Assembly (NCBI GenBank): GCA_019749915.1
Contig: JAIEPE010000012.1
Span: 1-48,870, forward strand
Length of the DNA stretch: 48,870 bases
Source of the DNA: Alphaproteobacteria bacterium
GTDB lineage: Bacteria > Pseudomonadota > Alphaproteobacteria > UBA9655
Direction of reading: 5' to 3'
A program made the translations under genes and the position numbers. The notes under the pieces were generated by a model. The model had not been told where the DNA came from and did not search any database. It worked only from the letters and a program-made list of their open reading frames with translations. Below are positions 1 through 8,508 of the stretch, in pieces (position 1 is the stretch's first letter; each line of letters opens with the position of its first letter).

Positions 1-76
1 CCTATAGAAGACTCCAAAATATGTATGCTCTCCTTATAGCAGCTCTAAGCTTTAATATGACTTACCTATCCTTAAA

Positions 77-91
77 GGGACTGTTGCAAAC
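77..91 (+). repeat. Left terminal inverted repeat of the IS
   Basis: GGGACTGTTGCAAAC, pairing with the right end at 1231-1245 with one mismatch. It marks the transposase-distal end of the element. Confidence 0.8.
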
Positions 92-209
92 GTGTAGATT
101 TAGGCATTTGAATTAAAAAAGAAGCAAAAGAAGTGTGCAGATAGTTTTTTGAACTTTTTGGCTGGTTTTTATTCTCAAAAAGGACTTAAAAAGCAGAATC
201 TAGGCGCAA

Positions 210-1200
210 TTATCCTGTGGTCTCCTCCTGAAATGGAGGAGAAATTACAAGCAATCTCTTCAGATTAAAGCAAATCGCCTGCATAAACACAGCAAGCTGA
301 TTCTTAGCCACTCCCTTATAGCGTATCCTCTTTGAATCACCAGAAAAGACTCGCTCATAAGGGGCTCTTATCTTGGAATACCAACGATCCTGATCCACAT
401 TTTTACCCTTCATGTTGTTCTTCTTAATAGCCGCTAAATGACATCCTTTACGAGCTGCGATCTGCTTGGCAGGTGCAACACAATACTTTATCTGCATAAA
501 TGGCTCCTTGGCTAGGGCATACATTCTTGAGGCCTTGAGCATCCGTAACATTTGCAGGAGTAACCGCAACTTTATTAATCATGCCTGATTGCATGTCCAC
601 ACTGACATGCTTTTTATAACCATACCAATATTTGTTTTTCCCCTTGCAGCCAATGCGGGCTTGCTTATCATGAGCAACCTTGGGTAGAATTTCGTTGTTG
701 AGCTTTTCATACTTTTGTTTAAGGGCTTCATCTCGTTCTTCCCATAAAGAGGCTTTGGCAATGAGATGGCTTGCGTCTACAAACGTAAACACTTCATTCA
801 TATAGCCCTGAGCTTTTAACTGATCTCGCAGGTTCTCAAATAGCTTGGATAATAGGTTCGTACCAATCTTTTTGCGGGCACGTGAAAAAACAGTATGGTC
901 AGGAGTATCTTCACTTAATAAAAATCCACAAAACCATTTGCCCGCACTATTTTCTTGTAAAAAGACCTCTAATTCTCGATCGCTCAAATCTTCTAAAAAC
1001 TGTAAGAGGAGACAGCGAAAAATCCTTTCAATTCCATAACCTTCATGAGGATTATTACTTTTTACCTGTTTTAAGAGAGAATCAACCTTTCTAAAGTCTC
1101 AAACCTTCATGAACCTCCGGTATCTATGGTTGGGTAATACCATTTTATCTAAGCAAATCATCTCGAATTGATTCATAAGAGCCTCGTCAACAGTTTCCAT
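210..1200 (-). pseudogene. IS5-like DDE transposase, disrupted by a stop and a frameshift
   Basis: The frame starts at an ATG at 1200 and shows IS5-type transposase features: an amino-terminal segment with LSDREL, the FVDAS aspartate block, the WYGYKKHVSVD block, an IYADK aspartate block and a YERVFS glutamate block near the end. These fit a DDE catalytic triad. Two lesions are visible: a TGA in frame at 1099-1101 after about 33 codons, and a net loss of about two bases near 490 just after IYADK, where the frame continues as YCVAPAKQ. The last readable residues are at 212. It is a relic without transposase function, although internal reinitiation could make fragments. The family is recognised from motif order; the subgroup is not determined. 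Confidence 0.85.
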
Positions 1201-1230
1201 TCTTTATAACAAATTCTTCAAATCTTGTCA

Positions 1231-1245
1231 GTTCGCAACAGTCCC
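1231..1245 (-). repeat. Right terminal inverted repeat of the IS
   Basis: GTTCGCAACAGTCCC on the plus strand, the complement of the left end with one mismatch. It lies upstream of the transposase start. The stretch from here to the tRNA at 1456 shows no gene. Confidence 0.8.
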
Positions 1246-1455
1246 CCTATAGCGAAACATAAACAAAGACAACCGACCCTCTATTGCAGCATGGGACAAT
1301 GGCGGGACAGTCCGCAAAAATTTACAGGAGAAAATCCTGCGATTGAGAACTGAGCAGAGTCCCTTCAATAATGCTCATTACTGTCTTTTGTTATTGTCTA
1401 GTGTCCCACGGAGCCCTTTTAAGGAAAAAATTTCTTATCAGAAAATACTAAAAAA

Positions 1456-1547
1456 TGGCGGAGGGGATGGGATTCGAACCCACGATACGCGTTTCCACGT
1501 ATAACGGTTTAGCAAACCGCCGCCTTCAGCCACTCGGCCACCCCTCC
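1456..1547 (-). tRNA. tRNA-Ser (anticodon GCT), CCA encoded
   Basis: Read on the minus strand, the acceptor stem GGAGGGG pairs with CCCCTCC. The anticodon arm shows TTTGCTAA, giving anticodon GCT, which decodes AGC/AGT serine codons. A long variable arm (TACGTGGAAACGCGTA) is typical of class II tRNA-Ser. The T arm has GGTTCGAATCC. The genomic 3' end is followed directly by CCA at 1458-1456. This tRNA reads exactly the AGT/AGC codons that are abundant in the Ser-rich linkers of the repeated exported proteins in this window. Confidence 0.97.
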
Positions 1548-1670
1548 AGATCTTAGTTACTATTTTCTAACTGGCCAGAAGGGTCTCTGTCAATTGATTG
1601 TTTATCAAAGCCATAATAGGCTATATTATCAAAGTTTCTACATGCTTTGAAATACAAGGAGAAAGATCCA

Positions 1671-2855
1671 TTGGTGCCCCATTCGACTCATTTTTCATAT
1701 GGATCATTTACTAAATCTCTCACAATCTTGCAGGTCATTCCTGCCTTAAAAAGTGGCGGCGTTGAAATCGAAACCCTTGAAGTTGCAAGCGCTATCCTAG
1801 CTGCAGGGGGACGTCCTATCATCGCGTGCGCCCAGGGCACCCTCTCCAGAGATCCACGCACAAAAGGAGTACTTTTAAAAACCCTCCCGTTGAATACGAA
1901 AAATCCACTTCAAATTTGGAGGAACGCCAAACTTTTAAAAGAATTGATCCGCAATGAAAAAGTAGACATCATCCATGCGCGCTCTCGCGGCCCCGCTTGG
2001 AGTGCTTTTAAGGCCTCCAAAGAAACAGGGATTCCCTTTATCACAACTTATCATGCGGCCTATAAATCACGTAGCTTCTTTAAGACGCTTTATAATTCCG
2101 TGATGGCCGCAGGAGATCGGGTGATAGCCATCTCCCCTTTTATCGAACAGCACATCAAAACCAAATACGCCCGATTCCGCTGGTTTGATCCCTCAAAACT
2201 GCGCCTCATTCCCCGGGGGATTGATTTAGAGTATTTTTACCCCAAGACAGTTTCTCCTGACAAAGTGACCCGTTTACGTCAAGAATGGGATCTTCCCTAT
2301 AAAGCACGCGTGATTCTACTTCCTGGACGCCTCAGTAAATCAAAGGGACAAGACACTTTAATTAAAGCCTTTGCGATGATAAAAAGCCTCAACACCTTTC
2401 TTATTCTCCTCGGCTCCGCCCAGGGTCATGAAGCTTATCGTGACACTCTCCTGGGCTTGGTAGCCGCCTTAAACCTTGAAGACCGTGTCAAATGGTTTCC
2501 CGCCATAAGTGACCTTGCACCAGCTTATCAGCTGGCGGATGTTATTGTATGTCCCTCTCATGTTCCCGAAGGTTTTGGCCGACTGATCGTGGAAGCGCAA
2601 GCTATGGAAAAACCTATTATTGCAACAAATCATGGCGGAGCCTGTAATCTTATAGAAGATGGCAAAACGGGATGGCTTGTGCCCTCTGAGGATAAAAAGG
2701 CGCTCGCAAAAGTCCTGGACCAGGTACTAGCTCTGTCAAAAAAAGAACTGGCAGCAATGGGAAAGCGTGAGCGAGCTTGGGTAGAAACTCATTTTTCAAA
2801 GAACTCCATGCTTTCTAAAACGATTAAAGTCTATAAGGAAGTGACTAAAGGTTAG
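1671..2855 (+). CDS. Glycosyltransferase family 4 protein
   Basis: A predicted cytoplasmic or membrane-associated sugar transferase of the GT-B fold, probably acting on surface polysaccharide or lipopolysaccharide. The amino-terminal Rossmann half opens with LTILQVIPALKSGGVE, the usual acceptor-side glycine-rich loop. The carboxy-terminal half has the nucleotide-sugar region with LLPGRLSKSKGQD and the EX7E motif EGFGRLIVE, followed by an HGG segment. I chose a TTG start at 1671 because AAGGAG lies 9 bases before it; a GTG at 1674 or a further upstream TTG at 1647 are alternatives. The length of about 394 residues is normal for GT4. It stands alone between a tRNA and a minus-strand operon, so sugar donor and acceptor cannot be inferred. 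Confidence 0.85.
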   Translation: MVPHSTHFSYGSFTKSLTILQVIPALKSGGVEIETLEVASAILAAGGRPIIACAQGTLSRDPRTKGVLLKTLPLNTKNPLQIWRNAKLLKELIRNEKVDIIHARSRGPAWSAFKASKETGIPFITTYHAAYKSRSFFKTLYNSVMAAGDRVIAISPFIEQHIKTKYARFRWFDPSKLRLIPRGIDLEYFYPKTVSPDKVTRLRQEWDLPYKARVILLPGRLSKSKGQDTLIKAFAMIKSLNTFLILLGSAQGHEAYRDTLLGLVAALNLEDRVKWFPAISDLAPAYQLADVIVCPSHVPEGFGRLIVEAQAMEKPIIATNHGGACNLIEDGKTGWLVPSEDKKALAKVLDQVLALSKKELAAMGKRERAWVETHFSKNSMLSKTIKVYKEVTKG

Positions 2856-2984
2856 AAAGTTTGCAGGATAAGAGTCCGTATCTTGGATCAATGATTTAAC
2901 TGCGAGATGAGTCCCTTTCGCTACGCTCAAAGTCTCATAAAAACAACTCTTTGTATTTATTAGAGAAAATCAGATTATGTAAAT

Positions 2985-3761
2985 TTACTTTTCTTTAAAT
3001 TTAGGCGTTCTTTTTTCTAAAAAAGCTGTCATCCCTTCCTTTTGATCTTCAAGGGAAAAGCTAGCCTGAAAGAGGCGCCTTTCGAATCTCAAACCTTCAG
3101 AGAGAGGCACCTCAAAGGCTCTGTTCACGGATTCCTTAATCATCATAACAACGGGCAAGGAATAGGAGGCAATTTTATGAGCCACGGCGAGGGTTTCTTC
3201 TTTCAATTTATTATCCGGAACAACGCGCGCAACGAGATTCACTCTCTCAGCTTCTTGAGCTCCCATCAAACGCCCTGTCAGACATAAATCCATCGCCTTT
3301 GATTTACCGATAGAACGCGTTAACCTTTGAGTTCCCCCTGCTCCAGGGAGAGTGCCAATGGTTATTTCGGGCTGTCCAAACTTGGCTGACTCTGCCGCAA
3401 TGATCATATCGCACATCATAGCGATTTCACACCCGCCGCCTAAGGCATATCCGGAAACAGCTGCTATAATGGGCTTTCGACAAGCGCTTACTTGCTCCCA
3501 GCCTTTTGTAATAAAATCTTCGAGATAAGCTTCTGAGTAAATCTTTGCCTGCATTTCCTTAATGTCTGCCCCAGCCGCAAAAGCTTTTTCTGACCCCATC
3601 AAAACCATACAATGAATAGAATTATCATTTTCGCAGTCTTTTAAGGCCGCTCCCAACTCATCAATCAATTGCTCTCCAAGAGCGTTTAACACTTCAGGTC
3701 GATGGAGCGTGATAAGGCCCACCTTGTCCATTTTTTCAAAAAGGATAAATTTATATGTCAT
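2985..3761 (-). CDS. Enoyl-CoA hydratase/isomerase (crotonase) family protein
   Basis: Predicted to hydrate trans-2-enoyl-CoA to 3-hydroxyacyl-CoA in fatty-acid or amino-acid breakdown. It has 258 residues, the standard length of a stand-alone hydratase. The oxyanion-hole loop AFAAGADI sits at about residues 60-67 and the GYALGGGCE loop at 104-112. Two catalytic glutamates are visible, E112 and E132 (the latter in GQPEITIGTLPGAGG); their 20-residue spacing matches mitochondrial enoyl-CoA hydratase, so true hydratase activity is likely. Its start ATG overlaps the stop of the upstream lysR-type gene by four bases (ATGA), implying translational coupling in a trxB-lysR-hydratase operon. Substrate chain length is not predictable. 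Confidence 0.9.
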   Translation of the reverse strand: MTYKFILFEKMDKVGLITLHRPEVLNALGEQLIDELGAALKDCENDNSIHCMVLMGSEKAFAAGADIKEMQAKIYSEAYLEDFITKGWEQVSACRKPIIAAVSGYALGGGCEIAMMCDMIIAAESAKFGQPEITIGTLPGAGGTQRLTRSIGKSKAMDLCLTGRLMGAQEAERVNLVARVVPDNKLKEETLAVAHKIASYSLPVVMMIKESVNRAFEVPLSEGLRFERRLFQASFSLEDQKEGMTAFLEKRTPKFKEK

Positions 3762-4669
3762 AGGATGATCTTTTCTTGTTGTTTATTATCTTTAGCCACT
3801 TCTTGTTGCAAAAACTCCCACAGTTTGATGATGCGCTGAGAATTTTTCAACTGACGCGGATAAATAAAATAAAAACGCACGTAAGGGGGAGGAATATCCG
3901 GAAGGATTTGCACTAAATCTTTAAACTTTTCAGCTATATAAATGGGAAGACACCCAATACCGCTCCCTGCTTCGACCATCTTTGCAATCCCATAGAGATT
4001 ATTCATGGAAATATGAGCTTCCCGCATCACTCCAGGAGGAGAGCCACAAGTTAAAATATAGTTTACATCATCATAGGGCAGAAGAGCCTTGTCAAAGTAG
4101 GCGATCAATTGGTGGCGATCAAGATCTTCTGCTTTTATAGGAACTCCATGGTCGAGCAAATACTTGCGGCTCGCATAAAAATAAAGAGGACGACAAATAA
4201 GTTCATGATAGATTAAGGATTCATCCCGCATGACTGCTGAAGAAATGGCAACATCCGACCCCCGAATTGAAACATCCACGGGATCATCACTAAAATTTAC
4301 ATTGATTAATATTTCAGGATTTTTCTTCAAAAACTGCATTAAACGCGGTATAAACCAAGTTGTTCCAAATCCAATTGTGCAGGAAATCGCTAAGGAGCCT
4401 TGGGCTCCTTCTTTCTTGTCAGTTAACCTTGCTTCTGCCATCGCCAAATCAGAAAAGACTTCCCGAATTGTGCGCAAAAGAAGCTCCCCTTGCTCTGTTA
4501 AAATTAATCCTCTGACATGACGGTGAAAAAGTGGAACGCCCATACGATTTTCAAGACCGCTAATCTGACGGCTAATGGCAGATTGGGTGATATCAAGGCG
4601 CGCGGCAGCCCGTGTAAAACTTCCTGATTCAGCAACACTGTAAAAAATTCTAAGTTTATCCCAGTCCAT
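3758..4669 (-). CDS. LysR-family transcriptional regulator
   Basis: 303 residues, normal for the family. The amino-terminal winged helix-turn-helix (about residues 1-60) carries the LysR signature, with FTRAAARLDITQSAISRQI as the recognition region and LFHRHVRGLILTEQG after it. The remainder resembles a periplasmic-binding-like effector domain with two lobes; the ligand is unknown. The start ATG is 8 bases after the trxB stop and the end overlaps the hydratase start by 4 bases, so it is the middle gene of a tight operon. A LysR gene just after trxB is a layout I recall from other alphaproteobacteria. The target genes are not known; autoregulation of this operon is plausible but not shown. Confidence 0.92.
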   Translation of the reverse strand: MDWDKLRIFYSVAESGSFTRAAARLDITQSAISRQISGLENRMGVPLFHRHVRGLILTEQGELLLRTIREVFSDLAMAEARLTDKKEGAQGSLAISCTIGFGTTWFIPRLMQFLKKNPEILINVNFSDDPVDVSIRGSDVAISSAVMRDESLIYHELICRPLYFYASRKYLLDHGVPIKAEDLDRHQLIAYFDKALLPYDDVNYILTCGSPPGVMREAHISMNNLYGIAKMVEAGSGIGCLPIYIAEKFKDLVQILPDIPPPYVRFYFIYPRQLKNSQRIIKLWEFLQQEVAKDNKQQEKIIL

Positions 4670-4677
4670 GAATTATT

Positions 4678-5625
4678 TTAAGCATCCCCTTCATTCTGCA
4701 AAAAGTTGGCCACATCAAGGGCTCCCATACATCCCATCCCCGCTGCCGTCACCGCTTGACGGTAGACTTTATCACGAACATCTCCTGCCGCAAAAATGCC
4801 TTTCACAGAGGTTTCCGTGGATGAAGGAGCCCCAATAATATACCCTTCTTCATCTAGCTTCAACTTTCCACGGAAAATTTTGGTATTCGGCACATGGCCA
4901 ATAGCCACAAAAAAACCATCAATTGGCAAGTCAGACAAATCACCTGAAATTGTGTTTTTCAAACGAACACCTGTCACAGTCAGTGGATCTTCTCGTCCAA
5001 CGATCTCGTCAACTACATGATCCCAAAGAATATGGATTTTTGGATTTTTAAACAGTCGCTCTTGCAACACCTTTTCAGCGCGCAATTGATCGCGGCGATG
5101 AATCAAGGTTACTTTTGAGGCATGATTGGTCATATAAAGGGCTTCTTCAACAGCTGTATTGCCTCCGCCCACAACGGCCACCTCTTTTCCACGGAAGAAA
5201 AAACCATCGCACGTCGCACAACCGGACACCCCAAAACCACGGAATTTGGTTTCACTTTCAATCCCAAGCCATTTGGCTTGCGCCCCCGTACAGATAATAA
5301 TGGTTTCAGCCTTATAAAGAGTCCCACTTTCTCCTCGACAGATAAAGGGACGCTGAGTGGTATTTACCTCCTGAATATGATCTTGAATGATCTTCGTTCC
5401 CACGTGTTCTGCTTGAAGACGCATTTGCTCCATAAGCCACGGCCCTTGGATGACATCCGCAAAGCCAGGATAGTTTTCCACGTCCGTTGTGATCATCAAT
5501 TGCCCCCCTGGCTCCATACCAGAGACAAGAACCGGCTCCAAATTCGCCCTTGCAGCATAAATTGCTGCGGAATAGCCGGCAGGACCACTTCCAATAATGA
5601 GCACTTTTGTATAAATTTCAGACAC
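4678..5625 (-). CDS. trxB: Thioredoxin-disulfide reductase
   Basis: NADPH-dependent flavoenzyme that reduces thioredoxin in the cytoplasm. It has 315 residues, the usual bacterial length. The FAD-binding loop GSGPAG is at residues 12-17, the redox-active CATC is at 136-139, the NADPH-binding GGGNTA is at 153-158, and the late FAD motif FAAGDV is near the end. It starts with a GTG preceded by GAAGGG at a suitable distance. It is the first gene of a minus-strand operon with lysR and an enoyl-CoA hydratase. Its upstream region, from about 19 bases before the start, is duplicated elsewhere in the window (see repeat 5644-5733). Confidence 0.97.
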   Translation of the reverse strand: MSEIYTKVLIIGSGPAGYSAAIYAARANLEPVLVSGMEPGGQLMITTDVENYPGFADVIQGPWLMEQMRLQAEHVGTKIIQDHIQEVNTTQRPFICRGESGTLYKAETIIICTGAQAKWLGIESETKFRGFGVSGCATCDGFFFRGKEVAVVGGGNTAVEEALYMTNHASKVTLIHRRDQLRAEKVLQERLFKNPKIHILWDHVVDEIVGREDPLTVTGVRLKNTISGDLSDLPIDGFFVAIGHVPNTKIFRGKLKLDEEGYIIGAPSSTETSVKGIFAAGDVRDKVYRQAVTAAGMGCMGALDVANFLQNEGDA

Positions 5626-5643
5626 TTTTTAACCCTTCTATTG

Positions 5644-5733
5644 CTTAAAAATTTCCTCTACCCTTATTGTGCCAAAGTTCTCTAAGATTACCAGGGAAAA
5701 ATATGCTTAATGTTGACAACAGAGGTACGATTG
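5644..5733 (+). repeat. Dispersed repeat, copy 1 (trxB upstream region)
   Basis: About 90 bases match 11261-11352 at roughly 85% identity by eye, including an unbroken TCTCTAAGATTACCAGGG. This copy lies in the trxB 5' flank; the other lies in front of the third exported paralogue. The match suggests that a duplicated exported-protein gene carried part of the trxB upstream region with it. Confidence 0.85.
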
Positions 5734-5866
5734 AATAAAGAAATCTCATTTTTCTGAATTATTATTTTTTAACTTAGATATTATTAAGCATAATATTAAT
5801 TTTAAAACAACAATCAATATTGTATAATTAAAAAATGTTTTTTGATTTAAAAAAACCTTGAAATAT
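5730..5866 (+). repeat. Dispersed AT-rich repeat, copy 1 (5' flank of first paralogue)
   Basis: About 135 bases are recognisably related to 8702-8840. Shared blocks include TTTTTCTGAATTATTA, TTTTTTAACTTA and AATATTGTATAATTAA. One copy lies ahead of each of the first two exported paralogues, so it may hold distant promoter or regulatory sequence, or simply be duplication debris. Confidence 0.75.
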
Positions 5867-6282
5867 TTTATGAGAAAAGTAAAATATTACATAAAAAAAC
5901 ACACAATTACCTCGTGGATTTGCGCCACGAGGATATCTCACATTTATTAATTAACCATTTTTTGTATTTAAAGCCATAGAAAGGAATAACGTATCTGTCT
6001 ATTAAAAGCCGCTTTCTTTTTACAATTTAATTCTTTTAAAAAAGTATTTGACTTCTTTAATATATAAATGTTTAAGATAGATGTATTGCATGTTTTTAGT
6101 GTTAAGAATATAAAATATTCTCGTTCATAACAATCCGCTGTTAACATTTTTTATTAAAAAAGATGTTGTCCATAATTTATGACATATAATTTTATATAAC
6201 ATGATGCTATTTTATAGTATAATTTAATGTAGAGTATTAACAGAAGTGTGTTTTTAATTAAATTTTTTAAAAATGTGGTAAC

Positions 6283-8508
6283 ATGAAACGTTATTTAACT
6301 CTTTTAACTCTATCTTTTCTCTCAACCAGCACGCTTGTGAAAGCCGGGAAATTTAATATCCCTGAACTATCTACAATCCCCGAAGAAAGAACAACCATTC
6401 TTCATGCTAAAGCTGACAGGCTACAGAAAAATATTGATAATACGGAAAATGCCGACCTTAAACAGGCCCTTACACAACAGAGGGAAGTTGTTAATACTCT
6501 TTTACACATTCCTTTAACTGAAGCTACTGCGATTAGTGGGCAATATTGGCTTTATGATAGTGCCAAAAAGAAAAAAGATGGGATTAATGCTAGGATTTAT
6601 CCTGCTTTTCTTCATGAAATGCGTCACAGAGACGCTAGGTCGCAATTTGCTAAAATTTACCGCACACTCCGCGCAGAAATTTATGCGCCCGAATCGCAAG
6701 AAGACCGAGATCTTGACGCAGCTATACGGGCTTTTGGAGGGACCTTCGGCGAGGAAGTTAGTAAAGACACACTCAAGGCGGCTGGCCGCTACCTAAAAAT
6801 GCAAAGGTTAATCGCTCCGCACATACAAAAAGCTGACAAAATAATAGACGAGTACATGGCTAATGCCAAGAGAATAACAGCTGATTTCAACAGAATAAAA
6901 GAATCTGGCGATGAAAGAGACCTAAAAATACTCGAACACTGGCTACCCTATAGAAGTGACGAGTGGAGAATTGTGAGACAGGCACTTGGCCGTCTTTCGT
7001 CGATAGGTATTTCGCTGGTACCTGAAAGTGATCCAAATTATCAGTATCCTCCAATGTATCGAGCAGAGTATCGAGAACATCAAATATATGATATTTTAGG
7101 CTATAAAGCGCTAGAAGACAAGCTTGCCCCTATTCTCGCCCCTTACCGTCAGTCAAGACAAGACACTCCTGATTTCATAGCCTCCGTCTTTTCAGGTGCA
7201 AGTGATTATGCAAAACTGGAAGAAGCTCTCGCCTCACGCTATTCTAATATTTATGATGCGCCTCCTGAGGTGCGCGATTTTTTGGGCATTATGAGAAGAA
7301 TCAGGGACCTTCCTTTTCTACTTACGACTCTTAAGAGTTTACAACCAGAAGCTCAAAAAAAATTCTTGGACGATCCAGTACCAGTAGTTTGGACTCACTA
7401 TTCTTCTGCCTATCAAGAGTTTATTCCGACTCCAGGAGAGGTGTCAATGCAAGACGCTCCTGATTTCATAGCCTCCGTCTTTTCGGGAGCAAGTGATTAT
7501 GCAAAATTGGAAGAAGCTCTCGCCTCACGCTATTCTTATTATTATAATGGTATGGATTACGAGGTGCGAGATTTTTTGGGCATTATGAGAGAAATCAGGG
7601 AACTTCCTTTTCTACTGATAAGGCTTAAGGAGTTGCATCGAAAAACTCAAGAATTATTGGACAATCCACCAAGTTTAGGTTTAGCTCCTGCACCTACTTT
7701 GTTAGAAAGCACTCCCAGGTACCATATGGGAAAAGTTAGTCCTTACCCATTAAGTGGATTTTCTGCCCCTGAAGGCGCTCATAGATGGACTGTCGGAAAG
7801 AAAGCTTCAATAACTCTTCCTTTAGCAGAGATGGGCTTCCCCTCCCAAATTTCTTTTTTTGACACTCGTGCTCTTGTAACAGGTAGTCACCCACAAAATC
7901 TAATCGTAAAGGTGAATGGGAATGAAGTTAAACGCTATATTTACACACTCGAAGATAACAATAAAAGAATTGACATCCCTCTGCCTGAAGCTGGCCCAGC
8001 AACAATTGAATTTGAGATGCCAGATGCGGCAAGTCCTTCTGATTTAGGGATTGGTGCTGACAAAAGAGCACTTGGCATATCATTTAGAGAATTCCAAGCA
8101 TATTCCACTCCTAGATTCCATATGGGAAAAGTTAGTCCTTACCCATTAAGTGGATTTTCTGCTCTTGAGAGTTCCCATAGATGGACTGTCGGAAAGAAAG
8201 CTACAATAACTCTTCCTTTAGAAGTGATGGCGCATCGCCCCTCCAGCATTTCTTTCTTGAATACGAAAGGCTTTATAACGGGCAGTCGCCCACAAAATCT
8301 AATCGTGAAGGTAAATGGGGGCATAGTTAAGCACTATGTTTATACACCCGGCAATAATAATCAGACACTTGAAATTCCTTTGCCTAAAGATGGCCCAGCA
8401 ATAATTGAATTTGAGATGCCCGATGCGGCAAGTCCTTCTGATTTAGGGATTGGTGCTGACAAAAGAGAGCTTGGCATATCATTTGGAGAGGTCAAGTTTC
8501 AGTATTAA
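6283..8508 (+). CDS. Large exported modular repeat protein (family member A)
   Basis: 741 residues; no family recognised with certainty. Residues 1-21 form a Sec-type signal peptide (KR, hydrophobic run, cleavage likely after VKA). Residues 25-330 look helical and charged. Two near-identical helical repeats follow, about residues 293-365 and 390-461, each starting with a QD(T/A)PDFIASVFSG block. The carboxy-terminal part is two tandem copies of a module of about 130 residues (about 476-607 and 608-741) marked by HRWTVG, LPL, VKVNG, IPLP and a closing LGISF; predicted beta-rich. Signal peptide and helical region closely resemble the member at 43445. Likely secreted or surface-located. The module resembles, from memory, a beta-sandwich attached to alphaproteobacterial glycosyltransferases, so glycan binding is possible but unproven. 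Confidence 0.8.
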   Translation: MKRYLTLLTLSFLSTSTLVKAGKFNIPELSTIPEERTTILHAKADRLQKNIDNTENADLKQALTQQREVVNTLLHIPLTEATAISGQYWLYDSAKKKKDGINARIYPAFLHEMRHRDARSQFAKIYRTLRAEIYAPESQEDRDLDAAIRAFGGTFGEEVSKDTLKAAGRYLKMQRLIAPHIQKADKIIDEYMANAKRITADFNRIKESGDERDLKILEHWLPYRSDEWRIVRQALGRLSSIGISLVPESDPNYQYPPMYRAEYREHQIYDILGYKALEDKLAPILAPYRQSRQDTPDFIASVFSGASDYAKLEEALASRYSNIYDAPPEVRDFLGIMRRIRDLPFLLTTLKSLQPEAQKKFLDDPVPVVWTHYSSAYQEFIPTPGEVSMQDAPDFIASVFSGASDYAKLEEALASRYSYYYNGMDYEVRDFLGIMREIRELPFLLIRLKELHRKTQELLDNPPSLGLAPAPTLLESTPRYHMGKVSPYPLSGFSAPEGAHRWTVGKKASITLPLAEMGFPSQISFFDTRALVTGSHPQNLIVKVNGNEVKRYIYTLEDNNKRIDIPLPEAGPATIEFEMPDAASPSDLGIGADKRALGISFREFQAYSTPRFHMGKVSPYPLSGFSALESSHRWTVGKKATITLPLEVMAHRPSSISFLNTKGFITGSRPQNLIVKVNGGIVKHYVYTPGNNNQTLEIPLPKDGPAIIEFEMPDAASPSDLGIGADKRELGISFGEVKFQY
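7159..7376 (+). repeat. Internal tandem repeat 1 in exported protein A
   Basis: Nearly identical over its first 85 bases to the segment starting at 7450 and more diverged afterwards. It encodes the block DFIASVFSGASDYAKLEEAL and then a helical FLGIM segment. The high DNA identity indicates recent duplication or conversion. Confidence 0.85.
7450..7664 (+). repeat. Internal tandem repeat 2 in exported protein A
   Basis: Second copy of the unit beginning at 7159, offset by about 291 bases and in frame. A single, more diverged version occurs in the paralogue at 43445 (about 44270-44350), so copy number varies between family members. Confidence 0.85.

Larger units (their letters stand above)
77..1245 (-). 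mobile_element. Decayed IS5-family-like insertion sequence
   Basis: An element of about 1.17 kb is bounded by near-perfect 15-bp terminal inverted repeats. The left end reads GGGACTGTTGCAAAC; the complement of the right end reads GGGACTGTTGCGAAC (14 of 15 match). It encloses one transposase reading frame on the minus strand that fills most of the element, as in IS5-group elements. The frame is broken by an in-frame stop and a frameshift, so the copy cannot move by itself. I could not identify a convincing target-site duplication. The family assignment rests on protein resemblance only. Confidence 0.8.
5626..6282. other. AT-rich intergenic region, 657 bp, no gene seen
   Basis: Separates divergent trxB and the first large exported paralogue. 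It holds two repeat segments described separately (5644-5733 and 5730-5866) and a perfect 8-bp hairpin with a 7-base loop (CCTCGTGG at 5910-5917 pairing with CCACGAGG at 5925-5932), not followed by a T run. The rest is very AT-rich with several TATAAT-like strings; no open reading frame is convincing. The last 40 bases resemble the sequence just upstream of the paralogue at 43445. Confidence 0.7.

Noticed and set aside
5626-6282. Possible small RNA or riboswitch in the AT-rich spacer
   Set aside because: One 8-bp hairpin is present but no conserved riboswitch pattern or terminator follows; not enough to call an RNA gene.
7159-7664. CRISPR-like spaced repeats
   Set aside because: The repeats here are long, in frame and only two in number; no short regularly spaced direct repeats with unique spacers were seen anywhere in the window.
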